Below, one piece after another: positions 8,900 through 16,794 of a stretch of DNA of 26,911 nucleotides. The stretch spans positions 1 through 26,911 of the forward strand of contig CALXPX010000001.1 of assembly GCA_944390305.1 (NCBI GenBank), written 5' to 3'. The notes below the pieces were generated by a model. That model did no database searches, was not told the DNA's origin, and saw only the letters and a list, made by a program, of their open reading frames with translations. Made by a program: the position numbers and the translations under genes. The stretch is from an uncultured Clostridia bacterium (GTDB taxonomy: Bacteria; Bacillota; Clostridia; TANB77; CAG-508). Within the stretch, counting starts at the first letter, position 1. The number at the start of each line of letters is the position of its first letter.

Positions 8900-9223
8900 T
8901 TATAAAAATAAACTAAGTTGATTGTCATTATTAATCCAACTTTTTTGTTTTGCCTCTGATATTTTGTCTTTTTCTTCTTTATTTCCTATTAATAAAGGAG
9001 ATGTTTCTATATGCCTTTTTACATTTTCTATAACTAAATCTTTGTTAGCATTTGCATAACAATATTTGCATAAATGCATACATGTATTATACTCTCCTAT
9101 ATCATTTCCCATTAAGCAATTGCACTCTTCTCTAGTATTTTTTATTTTAGGAGGATTTAATTTTATTTCTAAAGCTTTTTCTATTATGTCTTTACTCATA
9201 CATCCGATTACAGTCAATTCCAT
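8900..9223 (-). pseudogene. DUF1848 protein, C-terminal fragment after a frameshift
   Basis: This 107-codon frame holds the C-terminal third of a DUF1848 protein, with the family's cysteine-rich block (EECNCLMGNDIGEYNTC, then CKYCYANANKD). It overlaps the N-terminal fragment by 32 nt in the +1 frame. The ATG here lacks a ribosome site and sits inside the other frame, so independent translation is doubtful. In intact relatives the KYGI region runs straight into a Cys-containing segment and this block; here the join would be ...GIDCN then GCMSKDIIEK after skipping one base near 9205-9212. Confidence 0.75.
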
Positions 9224-9836
9224 ATTTATTTAGGAAAGTTTTTTCACAGCAGCTACGTATTAATATATTATTTTCTTTCCCTATTTTATAAAAGGCTTTT
9301 CCTATTTCTATTTGTTCTTCTAATTTAGGTGGTCTTATATCTTGTGCGTTTTTCTTTACTTTTTCATATAAATCAAGAAAACTAATTGTGCAGCTTTTAG
9401 TAAAACCATTTAATTTTTTAGCCATTTTTTCAAATTCTTCTATATGTCTTTTTACATCAAATCCCATACCTATAAAAATTGGATCATATCTCCATGCTAC
9501 TTTATTTATTCCTACCTTTCTTGATAATTCTTTAAAACTTTCAATTACCTCTTCTTTTTTGGGAACATTTGGCTCAATTTCTTTTCCATATGGAGTTATT
9601 GTTACAAACCAATATTGTCTATACTCTTTTATTTCTTCTAAATATTTTATCATTGGTCTTGGATTTTTTGTGCAAAAAGCTAGACAGTCAACAACATTTG
9701 GATTTAATGTATACTTTGTTATTTGAGAGGGGTAATATGGATTTCTTACTAATACATATCCTTCCTTTATCCTATTTATTAGCCATTTTGAGTAAAAAGC
9801 TGGTATATCTGTTCTACATCCTGTATTTATTATCAC
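9192..9836 (-). pseudogene. DUF1848 protein, N-terminal two-thirds (frameshifted gene)
   Basis: This 214-codon frame starts at a GTG preceded by AGGAGA and carries the start of a DUF1848 protein: SRRTDIPAFY-like opening (CRTDIPAFYSKW), FCTKNPRPMIKYL, YRQYWFVTITPYGKEIEPNVP, WRYDPIFI and RSCCEKTFLNKYGID. Family members are about 300 aa and uninterrupted; this one stops after KYGIDCNRMYE, and the rest is in the next frame. A single extra base would explain it. The function of DUF1848 is unknown; the cysteine pattern in the lost part suggests a metal or iron-sulphur site. It may be a recent pseudogene or a sequencing error. Confidence 0.8.
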
Positions 9837-9872
9837 TTTTATTTTTCTCCTATACCTTTATATTATTTTAGA

Positions 9873-10847
9873 CTATTTTAAATTTTTTCTAAAAAATTCT
9901 TCTATTTTATTAAAAGGTATTATGTCAATTTTATCATATAAATCAGTATGAACTGCATTTGGAATAATCATCAATTCTTTATTATCTCCTTTTAAATTTT
10001 TAAATGCATCTTTACTAAAATAACAAGAATGAGCTTTTTCACCATGTATCATTAAAACTGCATTTCTTATTTCATTACTATATTGAAGTATTGGCATATT
10101 AATAAATGATAATGATGATGTTACATTCCATCCATCATTTGAGTTCAATGATCTTTCATGATAACCACGCTTTGTTTTATAATAATCATAATAATCTTTT
10201 ACATAAAATGGTGCATCTTCTGGAAGTGGGTCTACAACTCCTCCAGCTTTTTTATATTTACCTTCTTTGTAGTCTTGTATTCTTTGAGCATTTAAACTTT
10301 TTTTCAATTCATAACGTTCATTTTCATTATCCATTGAATCAAAATATCCTTTTGAATTTAAACGACTCATATCGTACATTGTAGATGTGATTGTTGCCTT
10401 TATTCTAGTATCTATCGCAGCTGCATTTAAAGCCATTCCTCCCCATCCACAAATTCCAATAATACCTATTTTGTCTTTATCTACATTTTCTTGTACTGAC
10501 AAAAAATCTACTGCTGCAGAAAAATCTTCTGTATTAATATCTGGAGATGCAACATAGCGAGGTTTGCCACCACTTTCTCCGGTAAATGATGGATCAAATG
10601 CTATTGCTAAAAAACCTCTTTTAGCCATTTCCTGTGCATATAATCCTGATGCTTGTTCTTTTACTGCTCCAAAAGGTCCACATACAGCAATCGCTGAAAG
10701 TTTTCCTTCATAATTTTTAGGTTCATAAATGTCAGCTGCTAAAGTTATTCCATAACGATTATGAAATGTTACTTTACGGTGGTTTACTTTTTCACTTTTC
10801 GGGAACGTTTTATCCCATTTTTCGGTTAAGTTTAATTTTTCTTCCAT
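9873..10847 (-). CDS. Alpha/beta hydrolase with a cysteine-type nucleophile elbow
   Basis: A 324-aa cytoplasmic protein of the dienelactone-hydrolase/YcjY-like group. The early strand and oxyanion region is IAVCGPFGAVKEQASGLYAQ, the nucleophile elbow is GICGWGG (Cys133 where most relatives have Ser), and the likely catalytic His300 is in VHTDLYD near the end. The STMYDMSR segment after the elbow is typical of this subgroup. The substrate is unknown; a carboxylester or thioester-like bond is expected from the fold. AAGGTAATTTTATG gives a modest ribosome site. It lies 60 nt downstream of the cyclophilin-like gene in the same direction. Confidence 0.87.
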   Translation of the reverse strand: MEEKLNLTEKWDKTFPKSEKVNHRKVTFHNRYGITLAADIYEPKNYEGKLSAIAVCGPFGAVKEQASGLYAQEMAKRGFLAIAFDPSFTGESGGKPRYVASPDINTEDFSAAVDFLSVQENVDKDKIGIIGICGWGGMALNAAAIDTRIKATITSTMYDMSRLNSKGYFDSMDNENERYELKKSLNAQRIQDYKEGKYKKAGGVVDPLPEDAPFYVKDYYDYYKTKRGYHERSLNSNDGWNVTSSLSFINMPILQYSNEIRNAVLMIHGEKAHSCYFSKDAFKNLKGDNKELMIIPNAVHTDLYDKIDIIPFNKIEEFFRKNLK

Positions 10848-10907
10848 AAAATTACCTTCTTTCTTATTTTTTATTATTTATACTTTTATATATTTTTATT
10901 ATCTTAT

Positions 10908-11486
10908 TTATTTTATAAGTTCAAACCTTATATTTACACTTCCACTATCTAACTCAGATATAAACTCATCTATATTATCTATTTTTCCTAAATCAGTATA
11001 GCTATATGAATTACTGAAATTATCATAAAATATGACTAAACAATTATTACCATATAATTTAATATCTCCTGCATTTATTTTTTCTGGTGTATATGCATTT
11101 TCAACCAAATTAAAATTTAAATAATTGTATTTTTCATTAGAATTTAAATCACTCATATTTAAAGTCATTGGAAAATTCTGTATTAAACTTCTTACAGTTT
11201 CATTATTATTTAATGTTGCACTAAAAGTTTTATTATTTATTATTAAATTTATTTTTATATTTTCATATTTAATATTCATATCTTCACCTTCTTTATTTAA
11301 TTCCTCTATATTATTATCTTCTACTGAATTTGTATAACCTGTATTTATATTTATATTTTTCTTTTCTTCTAATTTATTTGTAATTTTGTTTTGATTTAAA
11401 TAAAACATGTTAAATATAACAATTATAACTATTATTATAAGAATTATTGCTAAGAAAAGTATTAATATATTTTTTGTTTTTTTCAT
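10908..11486 (-). CDS. Membrane-anchored cyclophilin-like fold protein
   Basis: A 192-aa protein: membrane anchor at residues 7-28, an Asn-rich linker to about 72, then a cyclophilin-like domain of the Cyclophil_like2 type. The domain has INNKTFSATLNNNETVRSLIQ, FPMTLNMSDLN, GDIKLYGNNCLVIFYDNF and YSYTDLGKID, all recognisable family blocks. Most members are small soluble proteins of unknown function, so the anchor is less usual and places the domain outside the cell. It sits between an aldo/keto reductase and an alpha/beta hydrolase, a neighbourhood common in Firmicutes, but prolyl isomerase activity should not be assumed. Confidence 0.85.
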   Translation of the reverse strand: MKKTKNILILFLAIILIIIVIIVIFNMFYLNQNKITNKLEEKKNININTGYTNSVEDNNIEELNKEGEDMNIKYENIKINLIINNKTFSATLNNNETVRSLIQNFPMTLNMSDLNSNEKYNYLNFNLVENAYTPEKINAGDIKLYGNNCLVIFYDNFSNSYSYTDLGKIDNIDEFISELDSGSVNIRFELIK

Positions 11487-11566
11487 ACTTTTTACCCCTA
11501 TTTATATGATTTTAATTTATATACTAATGAAAATCAAGAAATGAATTTGTTTTTATATAGTAAATG

Positions 11567-11603
11567 CAAAAATTACCTTATATGTTATATAAAGTAATTT
11601 TTG
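11567..11603 (-). terminator. Terminator after the aldo/keto reductase
   Basis: A 17-bp stem with one G-U wobble (11567-11583 with 11587-11603, 3-nt loop) whose 3' arm on the minus strand ends in GGTAATTTTTG. It starts 7 nt past the reductase stop codon and separates it from the cyclophilin-like gene. Confidence 0.8.
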
Positions 11604-11609
11604 TATATT

Positions 11610-12470
11610 TTATTCTTTATTTTTTCTTTCCTTTATTAATTTTATAAACATATCCACTGTTTCTGGTGATTGATGGTCAAAGAATAAGCTAGTTTTTGTA
11701 TCCAATAGAGCTATTTTTTTCATATCTTCATCAGATATCTCAAAATCAAATATTTCAAAATTTTCTTTCATTCTTTCTATTTTACTTGATTTAGCAAGTG
11801 CTATTACATTTCTTTGTGTAAGCCATCTTAAAATTACTTGAGCTACTGTTTTATTATATTTTTTTGAAATCTTAATTAGAGTTTCATTTGAAAACATATT
11901 ATTTCTTCCCTCTCCAAATGGAGCCCAAGCTTCTATTTGCACATTGTGCTTTTCCATATTTTTTTGAGCATATATTTGCTGATTAAAAACATTAGTTTCA
12001 ACTTGGTTTACCTGAGGAACTATTTTATTAAAACTTGCTATATCTGATAATCTATCTGGATAAAAATTGCTTACTCCTATAGCTTTTATTTTGCCTTTTT
12101 CATACAAATCTTCTAAAGCATGATAAGATCCATAATAATCACCAAATGGTTGATGTAATAATACTAAGTCTATATAATCTACTTTTAATTTTTCCATTGA
12201 AGCCATTATAGAATTTGTAGTTTTTTCATAGCCATAATTATCTATCCATACTTTTGTTGTAATAAATAGTTCTTCTCTTGGAACTCCACTTTTTACTATT
12301 GCATTTCCTACTTGCTCTTCATTAAAATAACTTTGTGCTGTGTCAATTAATCTGTATCCTACTTTTATTGCATCTAATACACATCTTTCACAATCTTCTT
12401 TAGATATTTGATATACTCCAAATCCTAATTTTGGCATTTTTACGCCATTGTTTAAAGTTACATATTCCAT
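11610..12470 (-). CDS. Aldo/keto reductase
   Basis: A 286-aa NADPH-dependent TIM-barrel reductase. The catalytic tetrad is complete: Asp43 and Tyr48 (DTAQSY), Lys73 (TTKVW) and His106 (LLHQP). GVSNF, NQVETNVFNQQ and the cofactor-binding ALAKSSKIERMKEN near the C-terminus complete the family pattern, and the length is typical. It should reduce reactive aldehydes or ketones. TAGGAGGT precedes the ATG. Its promoter is of the MerR-activated kind with a central dyad, and the divergent gene encodes an AdhR-like MerR protein, so induction by carbonyl or thiol-reactive compounds is likely (inferred). Confidence 0.95.
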   Translation of the reverse strand: MEYVTLNNGVKMPKLGFGVYQISKEDCERCVLDAIKVGYRLIDTAQSYFNEEQVGNAIVKSGVPREELFITTKVWIDNYGYEKTTNSIMASMEKLKVDYIDLVLLHQPFGDYYGSYHALEDLYEKGKIKAIGVSNFYPDRLSDIASFNKIVPQVNQVETNVFNQQIYAQKNMEKHNVQIEAWAPFGEGRNNMFSNETLIKISKKYNKTVAQVILRWLTQRNVIALAKSSKIERMKENFEIFDFEISDEDMKKIALLDTKTSLFFDHQSPETVDMFIKLIKERKNKE

Positions 12471-12590
12471 AATATTTTACCTCCTAAATTAATATATTAT
12501 TTATTTTTAGTTATTTGTTTTTATTGTTTACAAATAACTTATAAATTACTATTTTTCTCCTTTCTTTTTTATATAATATATTTTATCATG

Positions 12591-12618
12591 TTGACTTTTT
12601 TATATTTTTTAGTATAAT
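12591..12618 (+). promoter_or_regulatory. Promoter of the MerR gene
   Basis: TTGACT (12591-12596) and TATAAT (12613-12618) are 16 bp apart. Transcription would begin around 12625, inside the -10/spacer region of the divergent reductase promoter, so MerR protein bound at the dyad (12633-12647) could repress its own gene. Confidence 0.75.
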
Positions 12619-12621
12619 TGA

Positions 12622-12652
12622 ATTATACACGTCGATAGTTGCTATCGGTCAA
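12622..12652 (-). promoter_or_regulatory. MerR-type activated promoter and operator of the aldo/keto reductase
   Basis: On the minus strand, TTGACC (12647-12652) and TATAAT (12622-12627) are separated by 19 bp, the over-long spacing that is the hallmark of MerR-activated promoters. The spacer contains a perfect dyad, CGATAG-CAA-CTATCG on the minus strand (12633-12647), placed between the -35 and -10 as MerR proteins require. It drives the reductase with a leader of about 145 nt. Confidence 0.85.
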
Positions 12653-12705
12653 TAGTTTTTAAAAAAATTTATTTTTTATATAAATTTATTTGGGGAGGTT
12701 AGTTT

Positions 12706-13098
12706 ATGTATTCAATGAAAGAAACTTGTCAATTAGTCAATATGAGTTATCAAACTTTAAAATTTTATTGTAATGAAGGTTTAATTCCTAATGTAAAAAG
12801 AGATAGAAATAATTATAGAATTTTTGATGATAATGATATTAATTGGATTAAAAGTTTATATTGTCTTAAAAATTGTGGTATGAGTATTAAAGAAATGAAA
12901 AATTATTTAGATTTATGTCTACAAGGTGAATCTACAATTCCTATAAGAAAAGAAATTTTAAAACACAAGCAAGAAGAATTATTAAAAGAAAAAGAAAAAA
13001 TTCAAAGTAGCATTGATTTCATAGATTGGAAACAACATTTTTATGATGATGTATTAAGTGGAAAAACTAAATATTATAGTAATTTGATAAAATCATAA
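12706..13098 (+). CDS. MerR family transcriptional regulator, AdhR-like
   Basis: A 130-aa protein with an N-terminal winged-helix MerR domain (YSMKETCQLVNMSYQTLKFY, then YRIFDDNDINWI), a linker helix and a short coiled coil. Cys53 in LYCLKNCGMSI lines up with Cys52 of B. subtilis AdhR, the aldehyde-sensing residue in KCMRNAGLSI; a second cysteine, Cys57, is nearby. AdhR and NmlR proteins answer thiol-reactive electrophiles such as formaldehyde and methylglyoxal. GGGGAGG lies 8 nt before the ATG. It is divergent from the aldo/keto reductase, its likely target, and ends in a bidirectional terminator. Confidence 0.9.
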   Translation: MYSMKETCQLVNMSYQTLKFYCNEGLIPNVKRDRNNYRIFDDNDINWIKSLYCLKNCGMSIKEMKNYLDLCLQGESTIPIRKEILKHKQEELLKEKEKIQSSIDFIDWKQHFYDDVLSGKTKYYSNLIKS

Positions 13099-13134
13099 AA
13101 ACAAAAAAGAGAGGAAATCCTCTCTTTTTTGTTT
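13099..13134. terminator. Bidirectional terminator between the MerR gene and a convergent gene
   Basis: A perfect 17-bp stem (13099-13115 and 13118-13134) with an A run on the left and a T run on the right, core GAGAGGA-AA-TCCTCTC. It begins right after the MerR stop codon and overlaps the stop codon of the convergent gene at 13133, so it should serve both transcripts. Confidence 0.92.
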
Positions 13135-13831
13135 AATTATTATTAATTTCATATTCTGATAGATCTGGCTCTTCTAAATCCTTGTCTGTTACTACATCAA
13201 ATCTAAATTCATATGTAGTTTCTATTACTCTTCCATCTTTTAAAGTTTCTTCAAATCTTACAGGTAAACCAGTTTCTTTTTCTATATATACACTTGGAAA
13301 TCCTACTCCTTCTCCTGATGCTATCATACTATCCATTGGACCTGTTATTTTATAACATTCTATTCCATTTACTTCCTCAGTAGTTATTAAGTTAGTTGCT
13401 CCATTAAAGAACACTCCCCAAAATCCATAAGATGTTTCTGTAAAATCTACAATTTGTGATTTTGATACTAATCCTTGATTATCTTGTACTGTTGCCTTCT
13501 TGCTTTCTAATGCAAAAAATTTATGAGTACTTTTGCTATCTATTTGTATAAACTTTTCTTTTCCATTATACCTTACTATTGTTTTATCTGTTCCATCTTT
13601 ATAAAAAACTTCTGCTTCAACTATTTTTCCATCAGCTTTTTCTGAAATTACTCTTTTATAAACATTATTACTACTTTCATATGCCATATTTTTATTATGT
13701 AAAGTATTTAATATTATTGAATTTCTGATAATAAATATTAAATAAATTATTACAATTATTCCTAATATTAAAAATATTCCCCTTAATACTTTTCTTCCGT
13801 TTTTTTGTTCTTTATCCTTTTTATCTTCCAT
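13133..13831 (-). CDS. Membrane-anchored protein of unknown function, LolA-like outside domain
   Basis: This 232-aa protein has a charged, Lys-rich cytoplasmic start, one membrane segment (about 16-36) and an outside beta-rich domain. I do not recognise a named family. The order VEAEVFYKDGTDKTIVRYNGKEKFI, VNGIECYKITG, SVYIEKETGLPVRFEE and YEFRFDVVTDKDLEEPDLSEYEI resembles the LolA/RseB-like fold found in clostridial anchored proteins; that is an inference. AAGGAGT lies 8 nt before the ATG. It is single, between a MerR gene (convergent) and the ABC transporter operon. Confidence 0.75.
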   Translation of the reverse strand: MEDKKDKEQKNGRKVLRGIFLILGIIVIIYLIFIIRNSIILNTLHNKNMAYESSNNVYKRVISEKADGKIVEAEVFYKDGTDKTIVRYNGKEKFIQIDSKSTHKFFALESKKATVQDNQGLVSKSQIVDFTETSYGFWGVFFNGATNLITTEEVNGIECYKITGPMDSMIASGEGVGFPSVYIEKETGLPVRFEETLKDGRVIETTYEFRFDVVTDKDLEEPDLSEYEINNN

Positions 13832-13867
13832 TTTTTTACTCCTTTTCTTTAGATAATATATATTTTC

Positions 13868-13896
13868 ATATTAGCATTAGAAAAAAATTTTTGCAA
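13868..13896 (-). promoter_or_regulatory. Probable promoter of the anchored LolA-like protein
   Basis: TTGCAA (13891-13896) and TAATAT (13868-13873) lie 17 bp apart, about 37 bp before the start codon. The -10 box is imperfect and the region is very AT-rich, so chance matches are possible. Confidence 0.45.
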
Positions 13897-13905
13897 TACT
13901 TTTTA

Positions 13906-14589
13906 TTAAATATCTTTTTTATTATAAATATTATATGATATTTTATATGATATGTAATACATTATTGTCATTATTATAACTAATGTTATAATTCCATATT
14001 GCTTAAAAAAGTTTTTAATTATTTCTACATTTATATCTACCTTTGCTTCTGTCAAAAAATATCCTAATGCTCCTATAATTAAAGCTATTGCAAATATAAG
14101 TACAAACATTTCTATTCTTCCTTTTTCAGCACCCCATTTATATATACTTGGTATTTGAATTGCTTCTACTAAAGATATCCCAAACATTCCTGATATTGTT
14201 GTAATAAATAATTTACTATAATCTAAAGAAATAAAATTTTCTGGTCTTATATTATTATTTATATTTATAATTATAATAGTAATTATATATCCCAATATTG
14301 CGCCTATTATTGTTGCTAATATTGTTAATATGTATTTTTCTACTACTATCTCTTTTTTATTTACAGGCATTGATAAAATATATTTGTCTGATTTAGATTG
14401 TTCATCATAGCTAAATGTTGCAATAGCAATCATACCTATCATTGTCACTATCATAATTGGGATATAATTTATTGCATTTGAACTAAAATACGCAAATGCA
14501 CATATAAAAACTATAATTATTAATATTGAGTTTTTGTAACTTACTAAATTAAATAAATCTTTTTTTATTAAGCCTTTAATTTCTTTCAT
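13906..14589 (-). CDS. ABC-2 type transporter permease
   Basis: A 227-aa integral membrane protein with six hydrophobic segments (about 19-38, 40-60, 86-108, 130-147, 157-178 and 199-219). The soluble MKEIKGLIKKDLFNLVSYKNS start and FSYDEQSKSDKYILSMPVNKKEIVVEKYI block are typical of ABC2_membrane_2-type permeases. It starts 2 nt after the ATPase stop with AAAGGAG upstream, the third gene of a GntR-ATPase-permease operon like ytrAB systems. Those systems export unknown compounds and often respond to cell-wall antibiotics; substrate here is unknown. Confidence 0.88.
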   Translation of the reverse strand: MKEIKGLIKKDLFNLVSYKNSILIIIVFICAFAYFSSNAINYIPIMIVTMIGMIAIATFSYDEQSKSDKYILSMPVNKKEIVVEKYILTILATIIGAILGYIITIIIININNNIRPENFISLDYSKLFITTISGMFGISLVEAIQIPSIYKWGAEKGRIEMFVLIFAIALIIGALGYFLTEAKVDINVEIIKNFFKQYGIITLVIIMTIMYYISYKISYNIYNKKDI

Positions 14590-14591
14590 TT

Positions 14592-15449
14592 CTATTTTTC
14601 TCCTTTTATATAAAATAACATTATATCTTCTATTGAAGCTTTATCAATTGTTGATATTTTGTATTTATTTTCAAATTCATATTTGTTGTTTACTAATACT
14701 TCATATTGATATTTTTCTTTTTTATATCTTATATAATCTTTAGTATCTATTTTTTCAAAGTCTTGCCTACTGCATTTTACTATAGCATAATTGTCTAGTA
14801 ATTCTTGCATTTCTATATTTAACATTAACTTTCCATTATCAATAAATACTATATAGTCTGAAATATGTTCTAAATCTGTTGTAATATGTGTAGACAATAA
14901 AATGGATCTATTTTCATCTTCTTCAATATAATTTCTAAATATATCTAATATTTCATTTCTTATTATTGGATCTAAAGTACTTGTAGGTTCATCTAATATT
15001 AATAACTTTGGATTATGAGACATTGCAGTAGCTATTTTTAATTTCATTTTCATTCCACTTGAGAATTCTTTTATTATCTTATTTTCTGGTAGATTAAACT
15101 TTTTCAAGTATTCCCTATATACTTTTTCATCCCAGTTTTCATAAAATTCTTTCATTATTTTATTAATACTTTTTGCATTTAAATAATCAGATAAAAAACT
15201 ATCATCTAAAACTGTTCCTATTTCCTTTTTTATATTTTTTTCATCTTTTTTAATATCCTTACCAAATATCTTTATTTCACCAGAATAACTTATTATATTT
15301 AATATGGATTTAATTGTAGTAGTTTTTCCTGCTCCATTTTCTCCAATTAAGCCAACAATAGCTCCTTTGGGTACGTTAAAACTTATATTTTTTAGTTCAA
15401 ATCCACTATATTTTTTAGAAATATTATTTATCTCTATATTATTTGTCAT
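14592..15449 (-). CDS. ABC transporter ATP-binding protein (YtrB-like)
   Basis: A 285-aa ATPase: Walker A GENGAGKTT near residue 37, signature FSSGMKMKL (SSGMK in place of SGGQ, common in this subfamily), Walker B LLILDEPTSTLDP, and switch STHITTDLEHI. The C-terminal ~70 residues form an extra domain. I place the start at the ATG at 15449, one nucleotide after the regulator's stop; a TTG start 18 nt earlier would contain the ribosome site GAGGAGG. Translation is therefore coupled to the GntR gene. It works with the permease downstream. Confidence 0.92.
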   Translation of the reverse strand: MTNNIEINNISKKYSGFELKNISFNVPKGAIVGLIGENGAGKTTTIKSILNIISYSGEIKIFGKDIKKDEKNIKKEIGTVLDDSFLSDYLNAKSINKIMKEFYENWDEKVYREYLKKFNLPENKIIKEFSSGMKMKLKIATAMSHNPKLLILDEPTSTLDPIIRNEILDIFRNYIEEDENRSILLSTHITTDLEHISDYIVFIDNGKLMLNIEMQELLDNYAIVKCSRQDFEKIDTKDYIRYKKEKYQYEVLVNNKYEFENKYKISTIDKASIEDIMLFYIKGEK

Positions 15450-15450
15450 T

Positions 15451-15828
15451 CTATTTTTCCTCCTCAAATATAATATTTATTAATTCTAAAATTTCTTCTT
15501 TAGTTATATCTGACATTTTTGCTATTATATTTATTTCTTCTATATGTTTTTGAATCTCTTTTATTTTCTCTTCTCTCAATAATTCTAAATTTTTAGGTGC
15601 AACAAAACTTCCTTTTCCTTGAACAGTTTTTATAAAACCTTCTTTTTCTAATTCATCATAAGCTTTCTTTACAGTTAAGAAGCTTATTTTTAGGTCATTT
15701 GCCATAGTTCTTACAGATGGCAAAATTTCCTTTTCTTTTAGTTCGTTAGAAAATATTGCTTGTTTTATTGCTATCTTTATTTGTTCATAAATAGGTATAC
15801 TACTACTATTACTTATTATAATGTTCAT
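15451..15828 (-). CDS. GntR family regulator, YtrA type
   Basis: A 125-aa repressor: winged helix-turn-helix over about 10-75 (SIPIYEQIKIAIKQAI, LPSVRTMANDLKISFLTVKKAYDELEKEGFI, TVQGKGSFVA), then a short helical C-terminal tail, as in the YtrA subfamily that controls neighbouring ABC transporters. I choose the ATG at 15828: GGAGGG lies 5 nt before it, whereas the ATG at 15840 overlaps that site. The promoter carries a 14+14-bp inverted repeat, so the operon is probably auto-repressed and induced by a ligand or stress. Confidence 0.92.
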   Translation of the reverse strand: MNIIISNSSSIPIYEQIKIAIKQAIFSNELKEKEILPSVRTMANDLKISFLTVKKAYDELEKEGFIKTVQGKGSFVAPKNLELLREEKIKEIQKHIEEINIIAKMSDITKEEILELINIIFEEEK

Positions 15829-15838
15829 AAATCCCTCC

Positions 15839-15883
15839 ATATACTGTTATATGTAATATATAACAGTATATAACAATTGTCAA
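15839..15883 (-). promoter_or_regulatory. Promoter and GntR operator of the ABC transporter operon
   Basis: TTGACA (15878-15883), 17-bp spacer, TATATT (15855-15860) on the minus strand. A perfect inverted repeat, ATATACTGTTATAT (15858-15871 on the minus strand) and its complement ATATAACAGTATAT (15839-15852), with a 5-bp centre, covers the -10 box, the start of transcription and reaches the ribosome site. Binding there would block transcription. The leader is only about 20 nt. Confidence 0.88.
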
Positions 15884-15899
15884 TATATTTATATAAAAA

Positions 15900-15938
15900 T
15901 ATAAAAAAATAAACCGCAAATAAATATGCGATTTATTT
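15900..15938 (-). terminator. Terminator of the gene ending at 15947
   Basis: On the minus strand AAATAAATCGCA (15927-15938) pairs with TGCGGTTTATTT (15907-15918) through 12 bp including one U-G wobble, loop 8 nt, followed by a T run. It separates this gene from the GntR operon downstream. Confidence 0.85.
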
Positions 15939-15946
15939 CTTATTTC

Positions 15947-16648
15947 TTATTTATACATGCTTAATGAATCTACTAGAGTATTATATTCACTAACAAGTTC
16001 ATCTGTTTCAAATAAAATAGTTCCGTTTTCTATTTCCCATGAATCTTTATTTTCTCTTAAAAAGTCTATTATATCATTTGATTTGTTTAGTAAACTTATT
16101 AGCTCGTTTATAGAAGTTTCTATTTCTTCATATTGGCTTTCACCCATTATTGTTTTATAAAGTTCTACATAATAGTCATCTAAATTTTTTTTATTTATAT
16201 ATGACATTACCTTTTCTTCTTGCATATAATCACTATAATTTTTCTTTAGGTTTTCTAATTTTTCTATTGCTTCCTTAATATAGTTCTTAGTATTTGTAAA
16301 TTCTTTTCCATCTTCCTTATAATTCTCTACAGATAATATTTTAGTCATTTTGCCGTCATTTACCATTTCTATAAGTTCTAAATTTAGCTGTATAACTTCT
16401 TTTAAATAGCTTTTTGCTGCATCTTCTACTTCTCCATATTCTCCATCTGATACTCTTTCATCTAATCTTTTATTTATAGATTCTGCAGTATAATTATTTG
16501 AAGCAATTATGGTTGAAATTTCATTCATTTCTGCTTTTAATTCATTTTCTTTTTTCAAATCTGTAACCGCAGAATATGCTAAAACTCCTACTATAGCTAA
16601 TACTAATACAATTATTCCTACTATTAAAAATATCCACTTTTTTTTCAT
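15947..16648 (-). CDS. Membrane-anchored helical protein of unknown function
   Basis: A 233-aa protein I do not recognise. It has an MKKK start, one membrane segment or uncleaved signal (about 5-27) and then an almost wholly alpha-helical, charged outside domain rich in Glu, Lys, Asn and Ile, with heptad-like stretches near 30-60, 115-150 and 175-205. There is no cysteine and no enzyme motif. GGGAGG precedes the ATG by 7 nt, and it has its own promoter and terminator, so it is monocistronic. Confidence 0.75.
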   Translation of the reverse strand: MKKKWIFLIVGIIVLVLAIVGVLAYSAVTDLKKENELKAEMNEISTIIASNNYTAESINKRLDERVSDGEYGEVEDAAKSYLKEVIQLNLELIEMVNDGKMTKILSVENYKEDGKEFTNTKNYIKEAIEKLENLKKNYSDYMQEEKVMSYINKKNLDDYYVELYKTIMGESQYEEIETSINELISLLNKSNDIIDFLRENKDSWEIENGTILFETDELVSEYNTLVDSLSMYK

Positions 16649-16678
16649 ATTCTTTCCTCCCTTTTATTTTCTAGATAT

Positions 16679-16706
16679 ATAATAACATAAAAAATAAAAA
16701 AATCAA
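16679..16706 (-). promoter_or_regulatory. Promoter of the anchored helical protein
   Basis: TTGATT (16701-16706) and TATTAT (16679-16684) are 16 bp apart on the minus strand, 30 bp before the start codon at 16648. Confidence 0.6.
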
Positions 16707-16794
16707 TAAAAAGTAGTATATTTCTATATATATATTTCATTTACACCATATTAATGACATTATTAATAACCTTTCAAGCTTTACTTTTTATATT

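Noticed and set aside
9388..9871. Plus-strand open frames opposite the DUF1848 gene
   Set aside because: Hydrophobic shadow frames without ribosome sites; the minus strand carries clear family motifs.
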